Made by a program: the position numbers and the translations under genes
Shown here: piece after piece, positions 10,545-21,644 of the stretch
Layout: every line of letters starts with the position of its first letter
Numbering within the stretch: position 1 is the first letter of the stretch
The notes under the pieces: generated by a model
Databases searched by the model: none
Seen by the model: the letters and a program-made list of their open reading frames with translations, nothing else
What the model was told of the DNA's origin: nothing
Assembly (NCBI GenBank): GCA_019009955.1
Contig: CM032229.1
Span: 147,626,001-147,690,000, forward strand
Origin: Riptortus pedestris
Lineage: Eukaryota > Arthropoda > Insecta > Hemiptera > Alydidae
DNA length: 64,000 nucleotides
Direction of reading: 5' to 3'

Positions 10545-12564
10545 ATGGCGAGGATTTTCATGCTCAGTCTACTTCTGCTCCCAGCTCCAGGGTCATCTTT
10601 AGCACGGCTTGCCAAGGAAGACTCAAAACCAGATGGCGGAGGTTTACTTTCAATTCATTTGCATTTTTATTTTGTATTACTGACACTGACCCAAAATATG
10701 TTTAACAAATAAAGGAAGTATTTTCAGTTAAGATCCGATTTATCTTATTTACACATTTTATCAGCCGCTGAACTCGTATATGCCATTTTTGAGGTGCTGG
10801 ATGGTGAAAGAATTATTATCTCCGGTAACAAAAAAAGGCCTCGTTCCTTTACTGTTTATTCCCTGTGACAGAGCACTTTCAGAGCATACGCTCTATCATC
10901 AGTGCCCTCCTGGCAAACATTTACCATCAAAAACGGTGTATAATATGTCATTTAATTAATAAATAAGAAATATACGTACAAAAAATATTTTTTCTTCTTT
11001 ATACATTTTTTCTACTTCTTTGTTCGTTTTTTATATTAATTGCTCCCTGTAGGTCCTCCGGTGGTTGTTACTTTATTTTTGGTTTAAATAATAATTGAAC
11101 TATTCGCTTTTTACTATTTATTCTATTTTATACTTTTTAACTGTAAATATTCATTTTTTATTATTTATTTATTTTAACTATTTATTGAAATTGTGTATAT
11201 ATTCTACTGGTAAGTTTTTAATTTTAACTTTAATCTGTAAAACTATTTTTCTTATTTCTGTAAATATTCACTGCGACACTAATTTGTAGTCTTCAAGTTT
11301 TATGTTTTAACTGTAATTTTTGACCGTCAATATGTACATATATATTTTATTCTTTAATTAAATGACATATTATACAACGTTTATTTATGGTAAATGTTTG
11401 CCAGCAGGGCACTGATGATGGAGCGTATGCTCTGAAAGCGCTCTGTCGCAACGAATAAACAACTGTGAAGGAACGAGGCCTTTTTTTCTTACCTGAGAGA
11501 ACTCATATCTTAATAAATAACCAGTTAGATTATCGAATTCGAATAACCGGTTTGGATGGTTGTCCTTATTCAAAAAAAAAAAAAAAAAAAAATTAAGTAC
11601 GACAAACCTGCCTGGTATTAATTGCAGGCCCAGTAAAACTTGGCTATGCCATTGAGACACCTACTCAAAATAATTTCGTTATAAGTATGAATTAATGACA
11701 TATACTAGTTTCATTTTCAATGATTTTATAGAAACCATTGCATCTTATAATTTGTTTCAGAATTTTTTTTCTCTTTTATTCTTGGCCGACATGTAAATGA
11801 CGTTTCATGTGACATTCGACTATTGACAAGATACACTTTAACACGAACTGAATATTTTCAGAAATTATTTGAGCTTCGCAATGAATCGCTATGTATCATC
11901 TCTTAATACATAACATTATTAACACTCGGAAGAATGGTAAAAAATAGTTCAGAACAAAATAAATAAATATATAAGCACAAGTAAAATTAAACAATACAAA
12001 TATAAATGTGTTTATTTGTTGATAAGTCTTAAATAAAAATAGAAATGATTTTTGAAAACGGTTGTGAGAATTGACGTTTTCTTTATAACTTAGACAACAC
12101 ATTTAGTCTATACCCCCTACAGTTCCCATCACATTTTTCGTCAAGGATTTTTATTTTAATGATTGAATTCAGCTATTGTTTATATTAGCTATTTATTTTA
12201 ACTGTCTTGAACAAGAGAAAAATTAAAAACAAAAGCACATTAGAAATATGTTAGCATTCTACTTCCTCATTACCACTAAATTATGTACTACTTATGCCTA
12301 ATTACATTTAGTTATTTTTTTTTACTATTTTTATCAGGTACTATGTCTCCCACTGAAAAGAACTCGGACAGTGAAGCTTTTCTTAAAACCCTCTGCGACC
12401 AAGTTGTGAAGCTAATTGGTCATGCACCAATGTTCATTGGTAACCTCATCAATGCATTAAATTCTTTCATAAACTTCATAAAGTTATCGATGGACGTTTA
12501 TAAATATTTGGATGAACTTGCGATGAAACATGGACACTGGAGTTCTAATAAAACTGTTCGATGA
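10545..12564 (+). CDS. Putative two-exon gene for a small secreted protein
   Basis: Exon 1 is 10545-10641 and exon 2 is 12338-12564; the coordinates include the intron. Exon 1 starts at ATGGCG in a good context and encodes a classic signal peptide (MARIFMLSLLLLPAPGSSLA), then a polar stretch ending before GTTTAC, a weak donor. Exon 2 follows a strong acceptor (T-rich tract, TATCAG at 12332-12337). Exon 1 leaves one base and exon 2 supplies two, so the phases join to one open frame of 107 codons. The mature part would be helical, with one Cys (LCDQ), ending in NKTVR. The TGA overlaps TGAATAAA, giving an immediate polyadenylation signal. No family was recognised and the function is unknown. The 1.7-kb intron contains the hammerhead-like inverted-repeat element. 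Exon pairing is inferred. Confidence 0.5.
10867..10906 (-). ncRNA. Hammerhead-ribozyme-like motif, left arm of E1
   Basis: On the minus strand: stem I GGCA/TGTC, core CTGATGA (10902-10896), one extra T, stem II AGAGC-GTAT-GCTCT (five perfect pairs), GAAA (10880-10877), then A and U closing a GUGC loop as a minimal stem III, C as the cleavage-site base, and the second half of stem I. Every invariant core base of a type I hammerhead is present. The extra T before stem II and the one- or two-pair stem III are departures from the canonical form. Confidence 0.6.
11408..11447 (+). ncRNA. Hammerhead-ribozyme-like motif, right arm of E1
   Basis: GGCA (11408-11411), CTGATGA (11412-11418), extra T, stem II GGAGC-GTAT-GCTCT (one G-U pair), GAAA (11434-11437), loop GCGC closed by A-U, C at 11443 as the cleavage-site base, TGTC (11444-11447). 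It differs from the left-arm copy at a stem II base (A-U versus G-U) and a loop base, so pairing is kept. Cleavage would fall after 11443. Activity is not proven. Confidence 0.6.
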
Positions 12565-12703
12565 ATAAACACTAATTAAATACTTCATTACAATGTACAG
12601 TTTTTATTTCAAATATAATTTTTTTTTCATATGATTACCTGTTTCTATTCCTATATCAGTTTTCATTGTTTAAGTATATGTTTCCTTAACTGTATGTGTA
12701 ATT

Positions 12704-13182
12704 TTAGTAGATTTCCCTTAAGGGAAATCAGCTATTGAGGTTGTACTCATGACAGAATTTTCGAAATTTTTCTTCAAATGTTTATCGATCCTACCTAGTA
12801 GATGACGAAAATGAGGTCCGTTCAAATATATATATATTGCAAATTAAATTTACTATAAATATTGTTATATACATTTATTCTCTATCTTGAATATTAACCG
12901 AGATATTTGCATTTGTATTCTGCGTGTGGTCACCAGTAGGCTATGTTCGGACTTTCCGCCGAGAGCTCTGGCGGCCGTTTCCATAACTATTCGTCCCTCG
13001 TGAATAGGTTTAGAGGTTAGGTTAACTGTTTATTGGGGCTAGAAACTACTGGGTTATTACGCCCTAAATAATGTTTTAGGTTTAGAGGTTTCTTACTACT
13101 ACAGTTGTTATTAGGCAGATTTCTCTATTGTCAAACTGCACGTGGGAAATCTGCTTAGTTTACACAGCACCTGCGTGAAGGA
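12704..13182 (-). mobile_element. Family A copy 4, short variant
   Basis: Ends TTAGTAGATTTCCCTTAAGG and CTGCGTGAAGGAC. 479 bp, with an internal deletion that removes the ACCGCTCTAGCGGT to GGGGTTTAGAGG part next to the short TA tract. It lies directly downstream of exon 2 of the putative secreted-protein gene. Confidence 0.8.
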
Positions 13183-13419
13183 CTTTTTCTAACTGTCGAT
13201 TATGATGATGGCACATACCTTTGTGGCAGCAATTCCTATTTCCTGTCGCATTAATTTGTTCTGGTTTTTACACAATAGCTCCTACCAGGTTTTGGATACT
13301 ATATCTGTTAATGCTGAAATTCTTTTCTGCTCAAATAAACGATCGTGCTATAGGTTGTCAAAATTAGAAGATTTTTTAAATTCACAGAACTTCTACCAAA
13401 GATTTGAAAAACCTCGGCA

Positions 13420-13458
13420 TGAAGAAAGCTTCAATAGCTGATTGCCTTCAGAGGGCTA
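13420..13458 (+). repeat. Decayed 3' end of family A
   Basis: TTCAATAGCTGATTGCCTTC followed by AGAGGGCTAAAA aligns to the family A 3' end, with the palindrome decayed. Open frames running through 13456-13718 on both strands look like chance frames in locally GC-rich DNA. Confidence 0.5.
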
Positions 13459-13459
13459 A

Positions 13460-14215
13460 AATGTGAGTGTTGAATATGGTTCTGTTGGTGTTGTGCGATA
13501 TTGTTGTAATAAAAAGAAAGAGCCGTCGCCGGCAGATAGTGGGGGAAGTGAAGAGGCAGGTGGTTCTAATGACGATAGTAAGTTTTTCCAGCTATAAAGG
13601 TGATATATTCGCCGGTAGGAGAGAGGTTTGGCTGAGACCACCGCTTCCAGATAATATCCTTCCTTCTCAATCTTACTCTCTCTCTAGTGTCTCTTCCTTC
13701 TTATGCCTATCCTCTTGAGAGCAACTCCCCCAGTATCCTTTCTTATACCACTTTCTTTCCCTTATCGCAAACATCCTCCTATTATTACTCACGCATTACT
13801 CTTCCAATGTGCCAAGATGTTGAATCGGACTCAATTAACTCAATCTGTTTGTACCAAGGCTGTGGCAAACTCTTTCAAATGTTTCACATATGTATTAAAA
13901 CGTTCAACAATTATTCCTAATTGAGATCTAAGCACATGAAATTGATACCTCAACAGTTTCTATACAGGAAAATGATGATACATCGAATTCGAATCGAACT
14001 TGAGTTTCATTGCTTTACATAATTAATGATAGATCTGTTTGGATGGTTTATAGAACCCCTGGAAATGGCAGTTTTGTGCTGCAGGTGATATTACCTACAT
14101 CTTCGTCATATTGATCCCCTTCTATTTCTTTATAAATTGTTAAAAGATGACTAAAGGAAAGGGGTGGAGGAAATTTAATCTAGAATAATTAAAATAAATA
14201 AATTATAGAAAATAT
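13460..14215. other. Non-repetitive DNA, no gene assigned
   Basis: Several short overlapping frames, including a 45-codon + frame at 13460-13600 (residues SPADSGGSEEAGGSNDD). They lack supporting splice signals or a start, so I do not call a gene. Confidence 0.35.
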
Positions 14216-14221
14216 CAAAAA

Positions 14222-14896
14222 GTCCGTCACGCAGGGGCTGCGTAAACTAAGCATATTTCCCATGTGAAGTTTTACAATAGAGAAATCTGCATACTGGTAA
14301 CACAATACCACCGTGATTAAATACAAACGGTAATGAGAAATCTTTCAGTTAATTAAAATAAATTCCCAACTGAAACGGCTTCTGAATTGTAAGAATAATT
14401 TATATTTTAATAACTCAAATTTTAATAGTCCAAGAACTAAAGAAGGTGGGCTGAACGTATTTGCTTAAATCTCACAAAGTAACGAAGGTAAGGTAAGGTT
14501 AGAAGAAGCTTCCACCTGAGCCGAGTACTGGCGGAAATGGTCGATGTAATCCGAACTATACCCGACCACAGACTTCATAAAAATGCAAATATCTCGGTTA
14601 ATATTCAAGATAGAGAATAAATGTATATAACAATATTTATAGTAAATTTAATTTGCAATAAGATTAATTCTGTACGATTTTTCGAACTGACGTATAGTAA
14701 CGGAGATTTTTCGAAAATCCTCCCCTATAAACCCTCCCCCCTCCCCCTGGCCCGATTTCAGCCGTTAACGAACTTGATCTTTCGTTTTACATAAAATGAC
14801 TAAATATCGAGTTTGGTACAGTTCAAACAAAAATTACGACCGCTAGAGCGGTAACAGACAAATATATAGATAGATACATAGATAGATCTATATATA

Positions 14897-14947
<51 letters not shown>

Positions 14948-15073
14948 TTTTGAACGGACTTCATTTTCGTCATCTACTAGGTAGGATCGATGGACATTTG
15001 AAGAAAAATTTCGAAAATTCCGTCATGAGTACACAACCTCAATAGCTGATTTCCCTTAAGGGAAATCTGCTAA
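14222..15073 (+). mobile_element. Family A copy 5, both ends intact
   Basis: Begins GTCCGTCACGCAGGGGCTGCG and ends with the perfect palindrome GATTTCCCTTAAGGGAAATC followed by TGCTAA. 852 bp. Contains an expanded (TA)n tract at 14894-14943 preceded by GATA repeats. One of the best copies for deriving a consensus. Confidence 0.85.
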
Positions 15074-15830
15074 AAGAAAGTAAGTAAAATAATTATAGTG
15101 ATATTAATAATAACTACATAACAAATTAGTCAAGTTTTTTTAAAAAATTTAGAGAACAAGTTGTTCGTATAAAAGTAAATATTGTATGTTCGTCCTAAGA
15201 ACATGTTTAACGTTTTTCAGTAAAGGATACTCGTGAAGGAGGTGTCTGTAAATCTGAATAGTTAGTTTGTCAGATTGGCACGTGGAATTTTGTGTCAGTC
15301 CCAATCTGAGTAAACTCAAGTAGTATTGAGTCTGAAAACTGGTCAGATTATTGCTTGTCGAGATTTATACAGCATTAATTTGAAAATATTGTTGGTATAT
15401 GTCAGAGCTCATTCCCTTTTAGCTGAAAAAAAAACCCGTTGGAACACTAATATGGAGTAGTTTGCATTGCCACACGAGTTAATGCTTTGCATAATATAGT
15501 TTACAGATGTTTGTGGTATTGTTTGGGCCTGAATTGAAGATCTCTCCCTTCATTTGAATTCTCCACCCGATAGCTGTCGTTGTATTGCTTCTTGTGGGAG
15601 GCACAGAGATATCATAGCTTATTACCCCTTTCTCCCTTGTGTATTTATGAAGACTGTGACACGATTTTGTCTTATAAATATGTGTATACTGTTGTAGATT
15701 TAATGCTATCCCATTTTAAGTATATACAAAATTTTAAAGGAAAGCAATTAAGAATGAACTCTATTTCTCTTCTCAGTACCTGAATTCTATAGTGTTCTGG
15801 AAATATATATTTTATTGTCAAATACAAAAT
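15074..15830. other. Unique AT-rich DNA, no gene seen
   Basis: No repeat shared with the rest of the window and no coding-like frame. The 67-residue frame at 15580-15783 has no supporting features. Confidence 0.4.
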
Positions 15831-16290
15831 ATCCGTCACGCAGTGGCTGATTTCCCAAGTGATGGTATAATACTATTGACCTCATCTCACCGTATATTTT
15901 CAAAATTCTAAGTAAAAATGTGAAGCGTAGGGGAGGGGCATTACTGTTAACAAGAAAGTGCTAATAACTCGCTTAATGTTTGTGCTATATAAAAATGTAA
16001 AGAAGAACAGTTGTACAGCATCAATAGTTTAGATTGGTTTTGTTATATTCGATAGGACTCATAATATATATAATAACGTATATATTTAGAATTTTCGAAT
16101 TCCTCTAACCCCCTCAATCTATTCCTGGTCTAATTTCATCCATTAACGGCTATGAACTTTAGTATTGAATGAAACAGCCAAATATCAAGTATATTATAGA
16201 TCAAATACAATTTTTGAGTTAGGAACCCGGTTAGAGACATATGCTTATATTTCTCTAGCGTCGTTTCGCTTGTCCCAATGGCAGTATGAC
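15831..16290 (+). repeat. Family A fragment, 5' end side
   Basis: 5' end TCCGTCACGCAGTGGCTG with a short deletion in the hairpin region. A divergent interior follows (TTCGAATTCCTCTAACCCCC, ATTTCATCCATTAACGGC), and it fades near 16290. It shares a subfamily-specific TAGTATTGAATGAAAC segment with the copy at 34938. Confidence 0.6.
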
Positions 16291-16768
16291 TGAGACTTTT
16301 GACGAGCAATATTAACCTAATGTTTTTATGTATGTTATCTATCAGCATGTTTTTCTGATAAAGTGTCATTGATTGATATATATTGAGGTCTCATTTATTC
16401 TTATGATTTACAATTCTACTATACAATTTATAGTTTCTATAATACTACATGTGATTAATTTATTTTGTGTTTGAGTGTGTATAAGTTCTAATATTAACAT
16501 TTTGGTTTCAGGTATTTATTACGAGACTTATTTCCTTCTATGTGAGTACTATTAATTTATGTTTTATATTATTTGTAATAACGCTTTTTGACAATTACTC
16601 CGTCATTTAAGATAACTTCTGCATCCTTTTTTTAAACAAACAACAAGATTAGGACACGAAATTACCCCCATTTCAAGGTGTTTCAGTCGTCAGCTGACAA
16701 TTGGCTTTGTCAAGTATTGACTTGAAACGAGGTATACTAGTTTACGGATGGCTATGACAAGAAAGTGA

Positions 16769-16903
16769 TATTGCCTCAAAGAAACACGTATCGGCAAACT
16801 TTTCAGCGGGCTGGCCAACGCCTTCCACAGCTACTTGAAACTGGATCCGTATATTAGATTGCAAGACCAATTCACAGCATGGAGGCTTCCTCTTGCAACA
16901 ATA
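16769..16903 (+). other. Short protein-like open frame, unidentified
   Basis: 45 codons open between TGA (16766) and TAA (16904), without an initiating ATG at the start. Residues such as KLFSGLANAFHSYLKLDPYI look protein-like, and local GC is higher than the surroundings. A second frame through the same DNA is also fairly open, so the true frame is uncertain. Possibly an exon or a decayed transposon fragment. Confidence 0.2.
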
Positions 16904-16980
16904 TAAAGTATACATTTGAGGAATAATATTCTCCTCTCCATAAGCCAGATATGCACCCGTCTTTGATTCATGGGAACGTT

Positions 16981-17741
16981 TTTATCAGATTTCCCTTAAA
17001 GAAATTCAGCTATTCAGGTTGTACTCATGGTGCGATTTTCGAAAAAAAATTAAAAATAAAGATCAAGTTCGTTAACTGCTAAAATCGGAGCAGCGGAAGG
17101 GGGGTGTAGAGGAAGAGAATTTTGAAAATTCAAAATATTAAACTAGATATCTAGGCTTTTTTAGTTTTCAGCTCTCAGTAAACCGTCACTCCTACTCATC
17201 TTATATTATCAATAAGCTGTTATAACATGAACCTCTTTAGTCTAAGCTTAATACCAAATATTGTTTTCATGAAACCTCTATTATGGGAGGTACATCTGAA
17301 TTCGTCATCAATTAAGATTATATCTCCTTGTCTCGAAAATGCTTGTTTGATATATACCATACTCGACATTTAACACTTTGATTTTAGTCGACAATAAATA
17401 TCATATCTGTTATTCGTAGAAATCGCTCCAGGAATAAGGGGGTTCAGTTGGGGGGGGGGGATTCGAAAATTCAAATTTCTAAGTTGAAAAATGTTATTGA
17501 ATCCATTGTTAAAATATTGGTGTTCTATATATTTTTTCGTAATTCAAATATGAAGTGAATAATAATTATTCATATTATATGAAGTGGATAATAATTATGC
17601 ATATTCTGACTGAAAATCTGAAAGTACGAATAATTCCTACTTTCTGGTTTTCAGTCAGAATATGTGGTGAGATATCACTAGTGTGTCATACCAGCTCGTC
17701 GGATATGTGCTGCTTAGTTTACGCAGCCTCTGCGTGACCGA
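16981..17741 (-). mobile_element. Family A copy 6, divergent subfamily
   Basis: Starts TTTATCAGATTTCCCTTAAA and ends CGCAGCCTCTGCGTGACCGA. Most of the interior between GATTTTCG and AAAGATCAAG is missing, with no TA tract. The GTC-side part contains GGTGAGAT...ATCACT...GTCATAC, shared with the fragment at 59700 and indicating a subfamily. Confidence 0.65.
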
Positions 17742-19074
17742 CATTTTGAGGTGGAACCTGTTAAAGTCTGCAGCCAGGCTATTGAGAACCACATTCTATT
17801 GAATGACCATGGCAATTACGCGTTGTGTGATAGTTCGTTCGCCCAATAGCCTATTTGTATGCAGAAAACAACACAAACCGCAATTCCCAACACTTATTTA
17901 CAGCTGAGATTCCTTGACAACATGTCGGTCGGACTCATTGCACAATATTCGTTATGCACTGATACTACTCTCTCTCCGCTTTGCAGATTCTTGATAGCTT
18001 TTTCTACTTGCTCTAAATATTCTTGGTTGTACATAAATTTTTCTCATTCAACCAGTGACTTCTTCTTCCTTTTTTTACCCTTTAACTTTTTTATCTGCTA
18101 AATTCTCCCACTTACTCTCTGGCCATCTGTCTATTCTCAGTGCTATCAATACTGCTCTCTCATAAATCCGGGAATCCAGTAATTCATTTATTTATAAGTA
18201 TAATTCTGCCCCATTTTTCTATACTTTTCACAACTAAGTTATCTTGCTTTTTTACTATATTTCTTTGTATATAAGAAGAAATATTTAGTTTTAGACGGAT
18301 GAGTGCACAGTAGTGAGAAGGACAGTTGGAAATTAGAAGGAGAGGCGTTGTCTTTAAGCGTGGTAACGAAACATAAAGATGCCTTGAAGAAAAAAATTAA
18401 ATATTATGACAGGAGTCATTAAAAATAACTGTTATAATTTTAACTGTCTTATTTCTTACATGTTCAAAGCACACCAAAGTACCTGTGACTTTTATTATTT
18501 CAATTCTTTTGTATTCTTATACGTAGGACGATGTTCTTTTCAATTTTTTTGTCAGTATTTCTGCAGACTGTATATATCGAGGGATGCAACTAAATTAATA
18601 TCGATATAATGAAAATCGCCAAAAAAATATTTACAAAATCTTTATCTTCAAAACGGTGTAGATTTGACCTTGCTCAAGAGAAACATTTTTGTTTCCTATA
18701 TAGCAATGAGTTGAATGTGAACAAACTACTAGTACCATATTTAGGATTTGATGTTTAAATAAATTGTTGAACAGATAGGCATGATAAAGGGCTATGAGAT
18801 TTGGTATTAATTCACGTTCGTGCTGAGTGGAATGTCCATTGAAATTGAATGTACTTTGGGGAAGAGTGGGTAATTGAAGAGAAGGGAGGTTGCTGGGAAG
18901 GTGCCATCTCCCTGTTTAATTAAAGCAGTTAAAGGGAGAGCTCTTCTCGGCGAAATATGTCTAGGGGTAACCCTAACCTGGCGATAACCACTAGCTCCTC
19001 ACACACAAACTCCTTACAATCCTTGCCGGGGGGGGGGAGGGATGCCTCGATTTGTACATTAGGTAGAGTCCCCC

Positions 19075-19076
<2 letters not shown>
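17742..19076. other. Non-repetitive DNA, no gene assigned
   Basis: 1.3 kb of AT-rich DNA. A G/C-richer patch at 18830-18970 has no convincing frame. A G run at 19028-19036 precedes the CT array. Confidence 0.4.

Positions 19077-19126
<50 letters not shown>
19077..19126. repeat. (CT)n microsatellite, left part
   Basis: About 50 bp of perfect CT repeat, separated from a much larger CT array by about 185 bp of non-CT DNA. Confidence 0.95.
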
Positions 19127-19128
<2 letters not shown>

Positions 19129-19312
19129 AGGTTTAGTTTTTTAGTTTGCATATTAGTTTTATTTATATTAGTTTTTTATATATATTTTTAGTATCTTTAT
19201 GTTTGTTGTTTAAGTTTTAATTTAATTTATAATGGTTTAGTTTAATTTATAAATAGTGCAGTATGATTGTCTGTAAGAGAGGACCATTGGTCCTATGACA
19301 ATAAACGCAATT
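19127..19312 (+). mobile_element. Probable retroelement 3' end inside the CT array
   Basis: T/A-rich sequence ending in AGGACCATTGGTCCT (a near-perfect hairpin), ATGACAATAAACGCAA, then CT repeats. This looks like the 3' UTR and end of a LINE, with an AATAAA signal. CT repeats lie on both sides, so either it inserted into the array or the CT run is its tail. No coding is present. Confidence 0.4.
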
Positions 19313-19442
19313 CTCTCTCTCTCTCTCACTCTCTCTCTTCTCTCCTCTCTCTCCTCCTCTCTCTCCCTCCTCTCTCTCTCTCTCCTCTCTCTCCCCTCTC
19401 TCCTCTCCCTCTCTCCCTCTCTCTCCTCTCTCTTCTCTCTCC

Positions 19443-19512
<70 letters not shown>

Positions 19513-20040
19513 CTCTCTCTCGCTCCCTCCTCCTCTCTCTCTCTCACTCTCTCTCCCTCTCTCTCTCTCCTCTCCTCCTCTCTATCTCTCTCTCTCTCCC
19601 TCTCCTCTCTCATCCCTCTCCTCTCTCTCTCTCTCTCTCCCTCTATCTCTCTCTCTCCTCTCTCCTCTCTTCCTCCTCTCCCCTCTCCTCTCTCTCTCTT
19701 CCTCCTCTCTCCCTCTCTCTCTCCTCCTCTCTCTCTCTCTCTCTCCTCTCCTCTCTCTCTCCCTCTCTCTCCTCTCCCTCTCTCTCCCTCCTCCTCCTCC
19801 TCTCTCTCTCTTCTCCTCCTCTCCTCTCTCTCTCTCTCTCCCGCTCGTCCCTCCCTCCCTCCCTCCCTCCCCTCTCTCTCACTCTCTCCTCTCTCTCCCT
19901 CCCTCTCTCTCTCCACTCTCCCCTCCCCCCACCTCTCCTCTCCTCTCTCCCCCTCCTCCTCTCCCTCTCCCCTCTCTCCCCCCCTCCCTTCTCTCTCTCA
20001 TCCCTCTCTCCACGCCACACACCTCCCTCTCCGGTCATCC
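19313..20040. repeat. Large CT-rich compound microsatellite
   Basis: About 730 bp composed almost only of C and T on the + strand: CT and CCT units with a few interruptions, including a CCCT cluster at 19850-19870. It creates long spurious Ser/Leu/Pro frames on + and Arg/Glu frames on -. These are not genes. Confidence 0.97.
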
Positions 20041-20289
20041 CCTTCTCACCCTTTCTTCTCTTTTATTGTTTCCCTCTTCCCCCTCTCACTGTCTTTCTTC
20101 TCTTAAAACTTCTCTTAATATGAATCCTCTCCCCCTCCCCCCCTCTTCCTCTTTTTCTCCCTCTGTCATCATACTTTTTCCTCTCTCCCTGATACAGCGA
20201 TTCGAAGGTTCACATTTTCTCTTCGTCCCTCTCCTCTTACTTTGCTTCAGTCGGCATATTCTTCGTACAATGATAATACGATAAGGGGT

Positions 20290-21640
20290 GGGAGGACGAT
20301 GACAGACTAACCTCTGTTACGAGAAGTCTCATTCTAGATTGAATTTTGCACTTTACTCCCAAATGCTTTGGCCGTTGTTCTCAAGGAAAATCAGTTATTG
20401 AGGTATTACTCTTACCGCGGTATGTAACGAATTTCATGAAACATCTGCCCTAGTAGAACCTAGACAAAAAAAAAACATTTTCCTCAAGGAAAATCATTTT
20501 TTTTTTTTTGGTACTATTTTAGTTTAATCTTCTCGGATTTGTATTTGTTCCTATTATTTAGTTTATTTATTACACAATGACTTTTAAAATTAACAATTTC
20601 TTTAATTTTGTTAGTATTTATAATTTTTCAAGTTTCCACCATTTAATAGTAGGCCAGGTTTCTTTTTCTGTTTTCCCTCTTTTAAAATATCTAAAGAGTT
20701 TACCTTCTTTAAAATATCCCAAAAAGAACACCTGAAAGAAGAATTATTTTATTCGTTAGTAATTATTACTGACACCATGATTATTCCCAAACCACTAAGT
20801 ATGTTTGAGGTATTCTTATATAATTACACACCCCCTTAATTACACAAAATAAATAGTGTCTTTTATTTATAAAATACGTATAGCTTGAAATAATTACAAC
20901 ATAGGCATATAAAAGTAACAAAAGAATTTTTAAAATTAGAAAAATACTAAAAAGTAATAATAAAGAATATATATGGAAGCCAGGGAGTGGTTTTCATTAG
21001 AAATTGTATCCGGGCTCGAAGGGAAATAAATTTTTGTTTTAAATGTTTTCTCCGGGGACAGAAGGTTTTTCGAATTCACTAGAAGAGTAGGGAATGTAAA
21101 GGGTGTAAAAAGAAAAAAAAATAACATAAAAAGAGAAAGAAAAAACCACGAGCGGGCCGTGGAGTGAGAACAGAGAGGAGTGAATCTGTCACGTGTTTGT
21201 TAGATATTCAAATCAAGGGTCGCCATTCCCGAACCCACTCGTTGGTTCATTTGCAAAGCCCACGACCCCAAGGATAATTTACATTTAAATTATCGTATTG
21301 TTACTTATGTAAAATTCCTTGTTTATAACCTCTCCGGTATTGTTTGTAATATACCGTCTCCATCGGGCTGCTCCTTTAATCAACCAATTCGGATAACAAC
21401 GCCATATGTATGGATGTCTATTAACTTCTTGCAACTATTTATGCAATCCACTCTTAGCTTTGAAATATATTTTGTTTATAATTTAAGTACTTTAGAAGAA
21501 TATTGCATTAAGCCAAATGGTGATCAGCAGGCCCCATTTAAATTATGTTTATTTAATATTAGTGTACATTTCTCCAACATCAGAAGAGGTTATCTTCTAG
21601 TTGGTTACTTTTTAAGCCAGACTGATGCAAACTATTTAAT
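20290..21640. other. AT-rich DNA, no gene seen
   Basis: A possible family A 3'-end relic at 20385-20430 (CTCAAGGAAAATCAGTTATTG). The rest shows no repeat shared with the window and no coding-like frame. Confidence 0.35.
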
Positions 21641-21644
21641 TTGA

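Larger units (their letters stand above)
10819..11498. mobile_element. Element E1: inverted arms with hammerhead-like motifs
   Basis: Arms of about 150-160 bp (10819-10981 and 11330-11498) are inverted copies of each other. From the outside in, they share GGCCTCGTTCCTT, the ribozyme-like core, TGCCAGCAGGGC-type sequence, and TGTCATTTAATTAA. About 350 bp of AT-rich DNA separates them. Each arm has a hammerhead-like motif pointing outward. No coding is seen. The design recalls the ribozyme-bearing pseudo-LTRs of Penelope-like elements, but the inverted arrangement and lack of coding suggest a non-autonomous derivative. It lies within the putative intron of the secreted-protein gene. Confidence 0.7.

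Noticed and set aside
13000..13025. Telomere-type GGTTAG repeats (also near 57940)
   Set aside because: Only one or two units of TTAGG occur. No array.
13460..13600. 45-codon + frame with SPADSGGSEEAGGSNDD
   Set aside because: It begins right after a stop within a decayed family A end and has no acceptor in phase. Low-complexity residues in GC-rich DNA make chance likely.
16675..16705. Minus-strand CTGACGACTGAAAC resembling a hammerhead core
   Set aside because: There are only two bases between CUGACGA and GAAA, so stem II cannot form.
19267..20284. Long open frames of 131-329 codons in the CT array
   Set aside because: They encode only Ser/Leu/Pro or Arg/Glu repeats from a CT microsatellite, and all frames are open because CT repeats contain no stop codon. 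Not genes.
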